From Capillidium heterosporum (Eukaryota; Entomophthoromycota; Entomophthoromycetes; Entomophthorales; Capillidiaceae), in the NCBI GenBank assembly GCA_016630905.1, contig WBMQ01000004.1, positions 1,302,001 through 1,366,000 of the forward strand: a DNA stretch of 64,000 nt, given 5' to 3'. Below are positions 36,462-47,700 of the stretch, piece by piece; the first letter of the stretch is position 1; each line of letters starts with the position of its first letter. A program made the translations under genes and the position numbers. The notes beneath the pieces are model-generated. The model was given only the letters and a program-made list of their open reading frames with translations, did no database searches and was not told where the DNA came from.

Positions 36462-37655
36462 ATAAAAGTAGCTCTGCATTCTATATATAAATTGATTTGC
36501 AGTACAATTGCTTAAGCATGCTATTACATTTACTACATTTTAACTATATTGAAATCAACACTCTAAAATGCTATTTGAGGCACATATAATAGAAAAGTTA
36601 TGAAGTTTTAAGCTTACCTTTGGAATCAAAAAAGTGTATTTGTATTGCTATATATAGCTATACATGTAAATTTATATCAAGTCAGCTGCATTTCAACTAG
36701 ACTCACTATACTACTGCATGCCAATATTTAAAATTGCATGGCCACCAGCAATTATTACATTTGTCCATAATTTTAAATAGCGTTTTATTTTAATACTTCA
36801 CTAATTGACAGCCATTCCTTCCCAAGGATAATACTTTCGATTTTCATATAGTGCTATTTAATTGAAAGGCTCCAGTTATATACTGAAATGTCGGTATTTA
36901 TGTTAATTAGGATTTAATATTTTTTGACAAGATAACCCTATCCCTTTCAGATCTTGATGGAGCCTTGGAGCAAAGTTTTTTATAAAATCTATAAATTTAT
37001 ACTCGACAAAATATAATAAATGATTAGCACCGACATTGGCCATTTTAAACACGATTCTTAGAACGGATGGGCCGTACATTACCGAACTTTAATTGGTGTA
37101 AGGGTATTAGATTATATAGCTCTATAGTTCCCAAATAAGCAACGGCGTTTCAAAATCGGTGCTATACACGTAAAGAACCTCTTGTAAAGGATTAGAAGTT
37201 CGGAGCGCTCGCTTAGAAATATGTAGGCACACACGTCTCTTTCCAAAGACATCATATTGGATAATTTCTTCAAAATGTAAGCGTGGTGGTTTATGATTTT
37301 GATTCTAAATACGTCTTGGAAAGGATTTTTAAGGATAATTGTTGTCAGGTCCTCAATATCAAAGGCCGACAAGCCTAAATTCAATTCAACATTCATATAT
37401 AGGGCTGCCGTGGTTTAGAATCGTCCAATGGCGTTGAAAGAAATGTTTTATATACAATGCTCACATGAAACGCAAGTTCCCTGTCCTATATCGGAGTCTA
37501 CTCAAGTGTCCGACAGTGGGTAGTGCTTACATACTATACCATAATGTTTATTGTTTGTGTACCTTATACTACAAACAATACCAAACTTTAGATCAATTAC
37601 CGAAAATATAATATAGAAGGAACTGGTTGCATAAAGACTGCTGATTAAAAACAAA
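36462..37655. other. spacer of the ML array
   Basis: Flank of copies 2 and 3; no gene. The minus ORF at 37112-37396 falls in the repeat block and is not conserved in the other units. Confidence 0.55.
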
Positions 37656-38116
37656 ATGCAATTTTTCAAAGCCGCTTCCATCCTCACCTTCGCCTCAAAT
37701 TTGGCTGCTACTGTCCTCGAACTCAAAGCTGAACCTTTCTTCAACGGTGAAAACTTCAAAACCTCGACCGCTTGCAGGCAGATTGGTGAAACTATCATCT
37801 ACAGCTGGAGTTCCTCTTCCAATCAACTTATCATAACCACAGGGTTCCTAAAAAGGATCTAGTGCTTACTGTCGGATTTATCGGAGACGCTCAAGAGACC
37901 ATCGTCTAGGATTCCAACACCCATGTCACCGCCAAGCTATGTATCTTCACCATTATTGATAAGGCCAAATACTTCATCCAAAAGAGTGGGTTAAAAGCTA
38001 CCAAAGAGATCAAGGTCTTCTCCAACATCCCCAGTAGCAGATACATAGCTGATATCTTCACCACCTCCCCTGACAGTGATCAGGTTTTATATGTCCAAGT
38101 CCAAGTTAGAATCTAA
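37656..38116 (+). pseudogene. decayed ML-domain copy 3
   Basis: Starts with MQFFKAASI, a signal peptide and the pattern CRQIGETIIYSW (tryptophan-serine replaces the second cysteine motif), then stops at 37860-37862 (TAG). The remainder to TAA 38114-38116 still matches the intact copy in pieces (HVTAKL-like, FSNIPSS-like, VQVRI end) but lacks the DLCEAIEDDKVKC segment. Not functional as it stands, although the first 68 residues are open. Confidence 0.85.
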
Positions 38117-39143
38117 ATAAACGTATTTTCTAATCTAGAGGTAGAATTACATACAACTTCGCGCTAGCTATATTCAATATTTATAATATCCTGACTACTC
38201 CAATATCAACACTCCAAAGTACTATACATTAGAGCTTCAGTCTACTTTTCATAATTAAAAGATATGCTTACGCCATTGTATCTAATTACTCATGTAGTTT
38301 ATTTTAGATTAGCTACAGCTTGACTAAACTCACTATAATACTATATAACAATGTTTGAAGTTGTATATCTACCAAGCATTATGGCCTCTATTCCAGTTAA
38401 TAGTAAAGGTTATCGTTTTATTGTGATTTCATATACGCTGATAGCTACTCCTTTCTCCAAAAACATGGTTCTTTCGGCTTTCCTGTGGTGTTATTTAACC
38501 TGAATATTCCAATTATAGATTAGTGTCAATAGTTCAGTCAGCCAGAAGTTTTTGTTTGGCAAAGTAATCCCATTCGGTTTGGACTTTGACGGAGCTTCGG
38601 AAGGTTAAAGGCTTCTGAATTTACTGCTGAATCATCGGTAAGAGTTCGGGTTAGATATGCCAATCGACTTATATGTTAGTAAGGGTGTACACACTGACTC
38701 TAAACCAAAGAAATCTTCAATTTAGAAAGATCCTAAAATATATTCCTGCAGAGCAATTGAGAATCGTTCATCTATTTTATATATAGGTCCAATCGCAAAA
38801 AATACTATAGTATATTTATAGATATAATTAAATTCTATATTTGATATTCAAAGGTTTATATACAAATATTTCGTTTAGATACGAATATTGTTTTTTGAAA
38901 TCGGAATGTTTTGTACTTTTGAAATTTAAAATCTAGATGGAACAGAAATCGTTGCTTGCAAGAAACGAACAAAAATGGTGAATATTTAAAACTATGGTAC
39001 TTAAAAACAAAAGGCGTGTAGGGTAGAATGCCAGTAGTAAACGTATATTAAAAGTATGGCATTATAGTAAGAATATATAGGTATTATGATCAAGTAGAAC
39101 TATAAAGCATCAATAGATGAACACTTATATTTTCAAAGAGCAT
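38117..39143. other. end of the ML array and intergenic DNA
   Basis: 38160-38640 resembles the unit flanks of copies 1 and 2 (a partial fourth unit without its gene). 38650-39143 is plain AT-rich 3' flank of the aldo-keto reductase. Confidence 0.55.
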
Positions 39144-40211
39144 CTAGTTTTGCAAAGGTTGGCGTACATATCCAGGATAGGGTGAACTCCAGCTAAAATT
39201 CTTGAATGGCTTCAATTCGGCTTCCACTTTAGAAACTAAATTGGAATAATTCGAGTCCGGTAATGAGTGCTCTTTATCTTCTACACTTTTCAAGCTGAAT
39301 GTTGCTTGGTTTACCTGGTGTGCAGTATTACATCCAATTATGGTGGAGTCAACAGAAGTTTTACCAATAACCAAGGCATACTGCAGTGCCAGTCGGGATA
39401 GCGGGATCTGATTGGCCTGGCATAGTGTGGCACAGGATTTAGCTAGATCCTTAAGTTGAGAAGGTGCTGGATGCCAATCTTGAGGACCGTTGTCACTTAG
39501 CAAGCCCATACTGAGTGGCGATGCGTTGAATACAAATTGGACACCGGCGTGACGTAGCTTGCCGACGTAATCGTCATCAACTAAACTTTGATTTTGAAGA
39601 GTCAAGTGGCAGTAACTGAGAACAGCATCGAGGGGTTCATGGCGGTTGTAGCACTCCAATGCTATTTTAAGCAATACATCTAGTGGGTAGCCGCTGATAC
39701 CAACATTTTTAATAAGGCCTTCACGCTTAAGAAGTTTAGTTCTAGTAATAGAGTAAAACTATACCTTCATGGTCATTAATTCGGGTAAAGCCTGGTCGAG
39801 AACTTCTTCAATGCCTACAAATTCAACATCATGACAATATACGATATCTAGATACGTCGTGTTGAGTCGTCTTAAAGATTCGAGTACCGAGCTGCGGACT
39901 TTAGCCTTAGAATAATCGAATAAATCGAGGCCATATCTTCCCACTTTTGTAGCAATGAAATAACTTTCTCTAGGGTACACATCGTTAAGCTGTGAAAGGC
40001 ATGTTCCTAGAACTTCTTCACTGTTGTTGTAGTAGGGTGACGTGTCAAAAAAATTAATCTCTAGAGGTTTGAATCAGTTTTAGATGGCTATTTAGCTAGT
40101 AGTACCGTTTTCCAAGCTCTGCTTCACCGTCTCCAAAGATCCCTGTAAATCTATCGTGCCATAAAGCCCGCCTAACGGTCCACAACCCAACCCTAATTTT
40201 GGCAGCTTCAT
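39144..40211 (-). CDS. ARA2: ARA2-type aldo-keto reductase (D-arabinose / L-galactose dehydrogenase)
   Basis: NAD-dependent oxidation of D-arabinose to its lactone, a step of erythroascorbate synthesis. Three exons (40211-40106, 40060-39765, 39725-39144) give 327 residues, close to yeast Ara2 (335). Motifs: LGLGCGPLGGLYG, the catalytic aspartate-tyrosine FFDTSPYYNNSEEVLG, ATKVGRYGLDLFDYS, SLRRLNTTYLDIVYCHDVEFV (catalytic H), VGISGYPLD, and SRLALQYAL with STIIGCN. ATKVGRYG and HDVEFV set this group apart from ordinary aldo-keto reductases. The second intron is 39 bp and its acceptor is TTAAG at 39726; the nearer TAG would bring a stop. Divergent from ASK1 with 139 bases between. Confidence 0.92.
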
Positions 40212-40350
40212 ATTTTTGATTGATAAAAGTGATAAGTATCAGATACAAATGGATATTTGATGAAGGCACTGAGCTTTCTGATTGGCTCATTCTAAAGCTG
40301 TAAAGCATCAAAATTCAGGTTATTCTGAACAAAGAAATGTCTGGTAAAGG

Positions 40351-40874
40351 ATGAGTTACAGTAGAAGATCGATATACAGTTTAATTGAGGAAGATGATCC
40401 ACACTTGAAGTTGCAACGCCTCGACCAAAAGATTACGATGACTTTGCAAGAGATAGATAAAACCTTTAGTGAATGTCACAATCATGTCTCCAACCAAATG
40501 CTGCCAACACTGGACCAGATTGACCTGACAACTAAGGATATCGAGAGTTTCACAAAGGTAAGCCATTTAAGTACAAAGGTATTAATTTTGACAAGGGCTG
40601 GGAAGCTTTCTTCCAATTTCTGGAGCATAACCCTATTCATCAGAAGATAGCTACAGATATAGAACATGAAACCGATGAAACACAACCCCAAGAATACATT
40701 TCCCCACCTTCAAAGCTCTACACCAACCGACAGCCCATTGATGAAGGTGCACCAGACAACATGCCCCATGAGAATTCTATTTCTAATTTGACTAGCACCG
40801 CTCAAACTGAATTAAGCTCTGTCAAATCCAAACATGATACCTCCCTATCCACCTTCCACACTTACTCAACATAA
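40351..40874 (+). CDS. ASK1: Ask1-like subunit of the DASH/Dam1 kinetochore complex
   Basis: DASH couples kinetochores to microtubule ends; the complex is essentially fungal. Two exons (40351-40557, 40596-40874) give 161 residues. The Ask1 signature sits at residues 20-85: LDQKITMTLQEIDKTF, a stretch NQMLPTLDQI, then across the intron GWEAFFQFLE, which corresponds to the WKxFFE of the family. The tail is polar, rich in S/T and P, as in short Ask1 forms of filamentous fungi. An antiparallel ORF of 61-69 codons is a shadow. Confidence 0.88.
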
Positions 40875-41004
40875 ATAAAAGGTAGCAAATGAAAGTTTTT
40901 ACTTCGCTCAAGTTTAGTCAATTGGAAAAAAATCAAATGTAAATCGCACTTTCTATAAATAAAATTTAAATTCAATTGATTTTACCAAGCCAAAGTTTAG
41001 TTTT

Positions 41005-44000
41005 TCATTTCTTCATGATATAAAAAGTGACTGGTTCACCCAGTGTGACCAGTGGAGAGTAGGTTCGATTCAAACCGGAGCGTTGGGGTCGATCCAAAGT
41101 CAGTATTTGGTCCAGTTTGTTTCCATTTTCAACTTTGATGGCGACTTGAAACTGAAGAGATTCAATAGAAGCTAAATCAACGTTAGAAATTTAGCTTACA
41201 AGCAGATTGTACCTTCAACGTCGGGTAAGGAAAGTTCGACTTTGCACTTAGCTATTTGATACAGCGGGTGCACAACTTCGTAGTTTTCAAGGTCCAGTCG
41301 GATGTTGATTACTGAGCCATCTGGTAAGGTTACCTACTAAAGTTTAATAAACTAAAATATACATAATTATTCTTACCTGGATATAGGTTTCAATATCGAT
41401 AGGAATATTATGTAGCTGGACTTTCACTGGTATTTCAATTGGTAGATTGTTAAGATATAGTAGCGGCTGATCCAAGTTGAAAGTGGGTGAGTCAAACCTG
41501 ACCAGTCTTGGAACAACTTCCGAACCAACTTGTGGAATTTGAAGCTGTAGTGCCTTCAGCGCAGTCACAACTACATTAGCTTCGTTGTAGTTCAATTTGG
41601 ATTCCAGTTTCAAGGCTAATGAATCGATAGCTAACTGAGCCTGATCGATAAAAGGGCTTTCCAAGGTTGGACCTCTTTCCCTAAGTAATATCAGCTTTAG
41701 GAAAGCATAAACTAATATACCTTAATCTATTCAGGCGATGCTGCACCCCTTTGATCAATAACCTTGGACTAATGCCTAATCTATCACGTTTAAATTTAAT
41801 CGATAAAGAATGTTACGGTGGAGTAACTGCAATACTATAGAGCACTATAACAAGGCTAGCATATATTTGCAAAATTTCTGCCGATTTGAACGTTGTAATC
41901 GAAATAATGTAGCGATACTGCAGTTGGTAAGTCACCATTAAAAGCTGCGTGGCCAGGTTGAAAGTTCCTTTGAAAGAAGCCTGCTCGATGCCATCAAATA
42001 TCTACCCATCCGATTAATACAAACCACATTAGTTCACTTACATTCTGGACGAGAGAAACACATTTTAGCCACAGGGTAACAACTTCAACTTGTGTTGATT
42101 CCGGCCAATCAACCTGTCTTAAGCTATCTAGCTCAGTACAGTAGCTTAAGATATCAGCTGAATCAAGGCTACTCCAATCTAATCCCTTCAAATAGTCCTG
42201 ACATAGCGCCAATTTGGTAGCAAGCCCATCTAAATCATTTAGCATATACTATAATTATATTTTACCATAGTTGGATCGAAGCTGCAAAGGTTTATCAGGT
42301 ACACCCTGAGTAGCGGGCAGTTGCATAAGATTAGGATATAATGCGGTCAGATAGGCTCTGTGGTTGGTCATATACGTTGGAAGCATTTCCAGGATTTGTG
42401 GCCTATTAGCTGCCGCGTTAAACACCAATATAGCTTTTCCCATGTCTAATTTCAAAATGTCAGAATAGTTTTGTAAAGTTGATACATATCGGGTTGGTCT
42501 TGTCGGCTTCCTGTACAAGCTTTCCTTCACTAATATTAAAAAGCTTCTCTATAAAACCTCGAACTATATATGTTAGTTAGATATAATCACATAATTACCA
42601 AAGGCATCGGGATTTCGGGATCCAATGACTTTCAGACATTTGTAGACAGAAAGTTGGTCGTTTGGGTACTTCTCCAAACTACCCAAAATGACATTGACCA
42701 CCAACTCCACATTGTCTTTATCAAAGACCATAAGTCTAAAAAGTCAGCTTATATTCTCAAGTAAAACTTACTCCAAGACTCTATGGATGGCTTGGCGGAT
42801 GGATTGCTTCTGGTCTTTGAGCACAGATTTGATAATAGAGCTACGTTCACTGGTACCAGCCAACTGAAATTGGCTACCAATTTGAGCAAGCGATTCGATC
42901 GAGTTAGCTCGCACCTCGTTAATCTCGTCATTGAATCCATCTAACTATGTTAAAATAAAAGCAGATATATCATACCTATTAGAAAGTCGGCAGCCTTTTC
43001 GGCAAATGCTCGATTGTTTAGACTTAGTTCACATACCGCATCTATAGGAAGTAAATATTTGGGATTTTGTGAGATAAAATATTAAACTTACCAACCGCAG
43101 CATCTCGAACCTCTGCGAAATCATCCTCCAACCCGTTAATAAATGCGCCATTTTTAAGTTCTTGTAGAAAAGAGGATGTATCTTCTAGTACGTTAGACTC
43201 CCCTTCGATCGTGATGTTCTTCGAATTTCTTGAATTGGCCTAGGTTTACCTATTAAACCAAAAGTGGAGAGCAAATAATACCGAATTTACAAGGAGACCT
43301 GTCGCTTTTTTATCTAGTGATCTTAACAAAGTGGCGCTATCAACCTTGCTGAAACTACCGAGAAGTCGAAGCGCCTATTGTAAATAAAGTCAGTATAAAA
43401 GCCAGAGTAAAGGGATTACTTGTCGACGAATATCTTTGTTTAGATCAAAGGCTGATAGACAGGCCAGGTCAAAAGCGACGTCCATCAACATTTTCGGATT
43501 TTCCACTTTCTCTGTATCCAAATCGGCCTTTCTCTCCAAAATATTGATATTTGGGTACAACTGGCACACAATCCTAACATTTATCAAAATTTGGGCTTAA
43601 AAACAACTTACAGCAACAAGTTCAATGCCTCCAGCCTAACCTGCTCATGTCGATCCAATACTAGTTTTTTAATCAGTGAATAATATTCAAACCCATTTAG
43701 ATCGCATAACTCAGTAAATTGCCGTAGCCCTAATAATGCTTCCTAATATTTTGGTCAACTAAAGATAATGTATAGGCCTTACCTTGCGAACTTCAAAGCT
43801 AGGATCTTCACCAAACTTTATTAAGAGGCTGTTTATATCATAAAGCATTGATAAATCGCCCATGACTCTTGCTTGCCGAGCAATAGTAACTAGACTCCTC
43901 AAACAGACGACTCTAACCCTATGGTGTTGGGATTCGAGACTAGTCAAAATCAATGATTTGAAGGATTTGAGATTTTCTAGGTTGTTCTCAATCCGGAAAG

Positions 44001-44506
44001 AAAGCATAGAATTTAGTGTTCCTATTTGAAGCTCTAGGAGTGAAGGAGCATCAAGAGTCCTCAGCTAAACTGTAAGTTTCTATAGATTAGCAATCTTACT
44101 TCTAATAGACTAACGATGATTCGATCTGTGTCGGAATTTGGTAGATAGCTCAATAATTCTAATGTATACACTATTTCCTAAAGCTAATGAGTGTTTTAGA
44201 TAGACAAATGTAGTACCTTTGATATTTCCAAGGATTGGGTTGGCAGCAAAGTAAGCAAGCTTTCTATTGCCATGTAATTAATTTCATTTGGATATATATT
44301 CATTTCAAATTCTCTATAGAGTGTTTTGATGCACTAAAACAGTGGTGTTTTAGTATTTAGACTAGAATGCGAAATTACTTTTAGGTTGAAGTTGGCTGGT
44401 TCCAATAAATACTGAATAAGCTAAATTTTATAATATAAATATAAATTCGTTTAGTTTATCTATCGTAATATTAAGTCTGGTTTACTTCTGTTCTATTCTC
44501 CCTCAT
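41005..44506 (-). CDS. Integrator complex subunit 4 (INTS4)-like HEAT-repeat protein
   Basis: INTS4 is the scaffold that holds the INTS9-INTS11 endonuclease in Integrator. About 15 short introns rebuild a protein of roughly 850-900 residues. HEAT repeats come first (RVRVVCLRSLVTIARQA; RLEALNLLL). Then follow segments matching human INTS4 in order: IVCQLYPNINI, VAFDLACLSAFDLNKDIRRQ-ALRLLGSFSKV with LDKK, GAFINGLEDDFAEVRDAAV, the next HEAT pair with FNDEINEVR, SIRQAIHRVLE, ILVFNAAANRPQIL with HRAYLTALYPNL, a beta-rich C-terminal domain (DLENYEVVHP; IPVKVQLHNIPI), and the very end VTLGEPVTFYIMKK, comparable to PFSKPVKVYIM in human. The start is ATG 44506 in a 7-codon exon. Divergent from the formin, 228 bases apart. 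Confidence 0.85.
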
Positions 44507-44734
44507 CTTTGGATATTTTGAATTTGTGCACTAGAATGTCTTCTTTTGATAGAGTGTTGTGAATAGAAATTCATTTTGAAATTTATGATGACAAGGATTT
44601 TCTAAGTTTTGGCTTGCCAAGCATGTGAAACCCATAATTCAACTGACTATTTCGCCAATTTATTCAAAAGCACCGAACATCATTTTTAGTAGAATTCGCC
44701 TTTATCAAGATATAGTAGATCTACCAAGCATTTG

Positions 44735-47700
44735 ATGGTAAAGCAGGAGATAGTACAGGTTCTGTTAGTAGATGGTTCACTAAAAGTGGCTTTCTTAAAT
44801 GAGGACGCTAGTACTACTGATCTAATAGATGCGATAGCAGCTGATATCGACAATTTCGAAGATGAAAAGAGCAATTTGAAAGCAATATTATTGGCATCAA
44901 CTTTTAATCCGGTCTATCAAGGTACAAATTTAAGTTTTTTGTTTTATTAATTAGATTATAAGAGGTTATCGAAGTTGTGCCATATAAATTTCCAGAAACC
45001 CCTGTAGCAAGTAAGCTAAATTCACTTCATTATAACTTAGTTAGACTAGGTTTCGAGGAAAATGTCTTTTTAAAAGATGAAGATAAAGTATTTGAAGTTT
45101 TAGAGGCTGCCAAGCAATTCATATCATCGGATAATGCGACCCCTAATCCTTCACACGATATCCATGAACTTAGCCACCATCTACATCGCCCTTGGTTTAA
45201 AATTGTAAATATACGAAATACTTTAAGCGTGGTAATTAAAGACGTCGGAGATATAGAGAATGTGGTAGATAAGGCGATATATATACCCGACAAGTTAACT
45301 GCGAAAAACTTAATAGAGATACTCCTCGACGGTCTAAATTTAAAGTCACTCAATAAAGAAAAGAACGAATCTCCGGTTATCCTAAGTCTAATAAAAGTCT
45401 CAAATGAAGGCACTGAAGTTGCTGAGAAGGTTTCCGATGAAGAAGATATTCCAACATTAAATAATTCACTTAATGGCTTGGTCCAATCCGGTCAACTCAA
45501 GAGTTACGAGTTTCGATTCAGCAGCAAAGAGAGTTGGTACAGCCGGGTAGGTTCTATGACATCAAGGATCACTCAGAAATTAGCAAGGCCGTTCTCAGTT
45601 TACACGTTTTTTGGTGATAGCACCTCATCCACTCCTAAGCCCGAAGTTATACCAAGGCAACGAGCCACCCCTCCCAATCGAACTATCCGGCACATGTCGT
45701 TGTCTGGTCGCGATCCTGAGACCGGAATAGATCCATCCACCATCACTTCGTGGCTGAGTGCTGATCTATCCAAGCCCAAACCTGAGGCTGAAGACCCAGA
45801 ACCCAACTCCGAGTGGTTAGCGACCTATCCCGTTACTAGAGGTATACGCCATCGAGAACGTATTTTAGACCTGGATAAGGTAGCAGTTAACAACGACAGT
45901 CAGGAGAGTATACCGGAGGATATTGAGCAGGAGCTTTCTGAAATTGATCATGCCTTTCTCTCTGTCTTGGTACGTTTTTAACCAGTTTATTATTAATGAA
46001 GCTATAGGAGGAGTTAAATATAAAAGAGGCTGAACGCGATAAAATGATGCTGTTCCCGCCATCAAAGAAGCTGGAATTAATCGAACAGAATGAGGCCTTT
46101 AGAAGGTTAAAGTCAACTACTCAAACTCCTAGCACGTCGACAGCCCCAACTCCAATGACCAGACCCAACTCAATCGTTAGTCAAATCATGTCGCCAATAG
46201 CTCAACAAGATACGCCAAATAGTGCTGCACAGGCTAGTTTAGAAACACTACTATCATCCGGTCGTTCTCCGCCTCAGAATTCAACTGGACTTGGTAGCTA
46301 TCTATTCGGGTCATTGTTTTCTGGAAACAGCAACCATCCCGAAGGATCAGTTGAATATTATATCCATCTTCTGAGCTCGAGGTATATTTTATATAGCCAT
46401 TCAATATTTCATTTTATTCAAAGTCAAGCTTATATATATTGTTAGTCATTCGTCCCAGTCCCTTTTGAAAGGCCTTCAGTCATTAAGGATTACACTTTCA
46501 ACTGCAACTGTTACTTGGGTGAAACAGTTTTTGGATGACGGTCAGGCGTTGACTGGAATGGAGGCTATCCTTGAGAAAATTATCTCTAAAACCATGTAAG
46601 GCATTTTACTCATTCTATTTTTAACTTCAGTCTAGTTTGATAGCTAATCACGATAGCACATCCAAATTTCACGATATTGACGAGGATATACAACTGGAAT
46701 GTATACGCTGTCTCCGAGTTTTGCTTAATACTGAGGTACACATTGATGCTATTTTAGACTTACTTTGTATAGCCTGGATTTCACGAAGTCTTGAAGCATC
46801 CATCTATTATCAGCTGGTTGACTTTTTCTATAAACACAACCAATGACAAGCTCCGATCCACCGCCGCTGAAGTGCTAGCTGCCATTTGTGTCCTTTCTAA
46901 AAGTGGCCATGCTCAAGTTCTTGACGCCCTTTCCGACTTTCGACTTAAATTCCACGAAGATTTCAGATTTCACTATCTATTGGACTCACTCCATACACCA
47001 GTAGCAGCGGAAGGCGTTTCGGCTATTGCGGCCTACGAATATAAGACGACATGCTTGTCTTTTATAAATGCTATTGTTAACTCACCAGAATCTCTTGACG
47101 CGCGTCTATTGTTACGAGAGGAATTACGGCGACGAGGATTGTTGGAAGTTTTTCAGGATTTAAAAGAATCGTACCCACCAGAATCGTTATTGAAACAGAT
47201 CGAGTGCTATGAAGATGAGATGGAAGCTGATAAGCAAGACCTCAAAGATCAAATTCTGTTTGCTACGTTGAATGATGATCATGAGCACCCTCTCCTCAAG
47301 CTTTCCGATTCGATCAAAGAATTACCATCACAGTCAGTTACCCTTACATTGGTTAATCAAGTAGTGTCGATCGTCAATGAGATATTACAACAAGAGCTTG
47401 ACGATGATTTGCGCTATGGAATACTCAACTTCCTGGCCAAGCTTTCTAGTCGTACCATTACATTTAAAGATAACCACGACTGGGCTCTCATCCTAAAGGA
47501 GTTCATCGACGCAAATGGAGAATTCTTCGATCTCAATGCAAGGGATATTCTCGAGCTGTACGACGATTTTAATTCAGAGATCAACAAGTATAAGGAGATG
47601 GAGATGGAGGTAGTCCGGCTTGGGAATCACACTAAAGAATTGAATGAAGACCTGACCAAATTAAAGTCGATTCCTATGGTTAACTATATCCTCGCTCAAG

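Larger units (their letters stand above)
33200..38650 (+). repeat. degenerate tandem array of about 1.8-kb units, each with an ML-domain gene
   Basis: Three units and part of a fourth in the same direction. Shared blocks: 33219-33330 with 35185-35300 (CTATAAGTTAGC..., GCCATCAGATCA / ACCATCAGATCA); 33690-33730 with 35485-35525 and, more weakly, 37205-37260 (ATGCNNNTTCTTCATGTCATCGTATTGG type); leaders ending GATTAAAAAC before the second and third genes; and the 3' side, where 35090-35150, 36905-36970 and 38540-38610 resemble each other (AAGNAATCCC...GATGGAGC type). Gene starts lie at 34159, 35949 and 37656, a spacing of 1.7-1.8 kb. Confidence 0.75.

Noticed and set aside
46817-46850. Frameshift in the formin FH3 region
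   Set aside because: A 34-base intron (GTTGAC...ACAAG) explains the change of frame and gives an FH3 of normal spacing.
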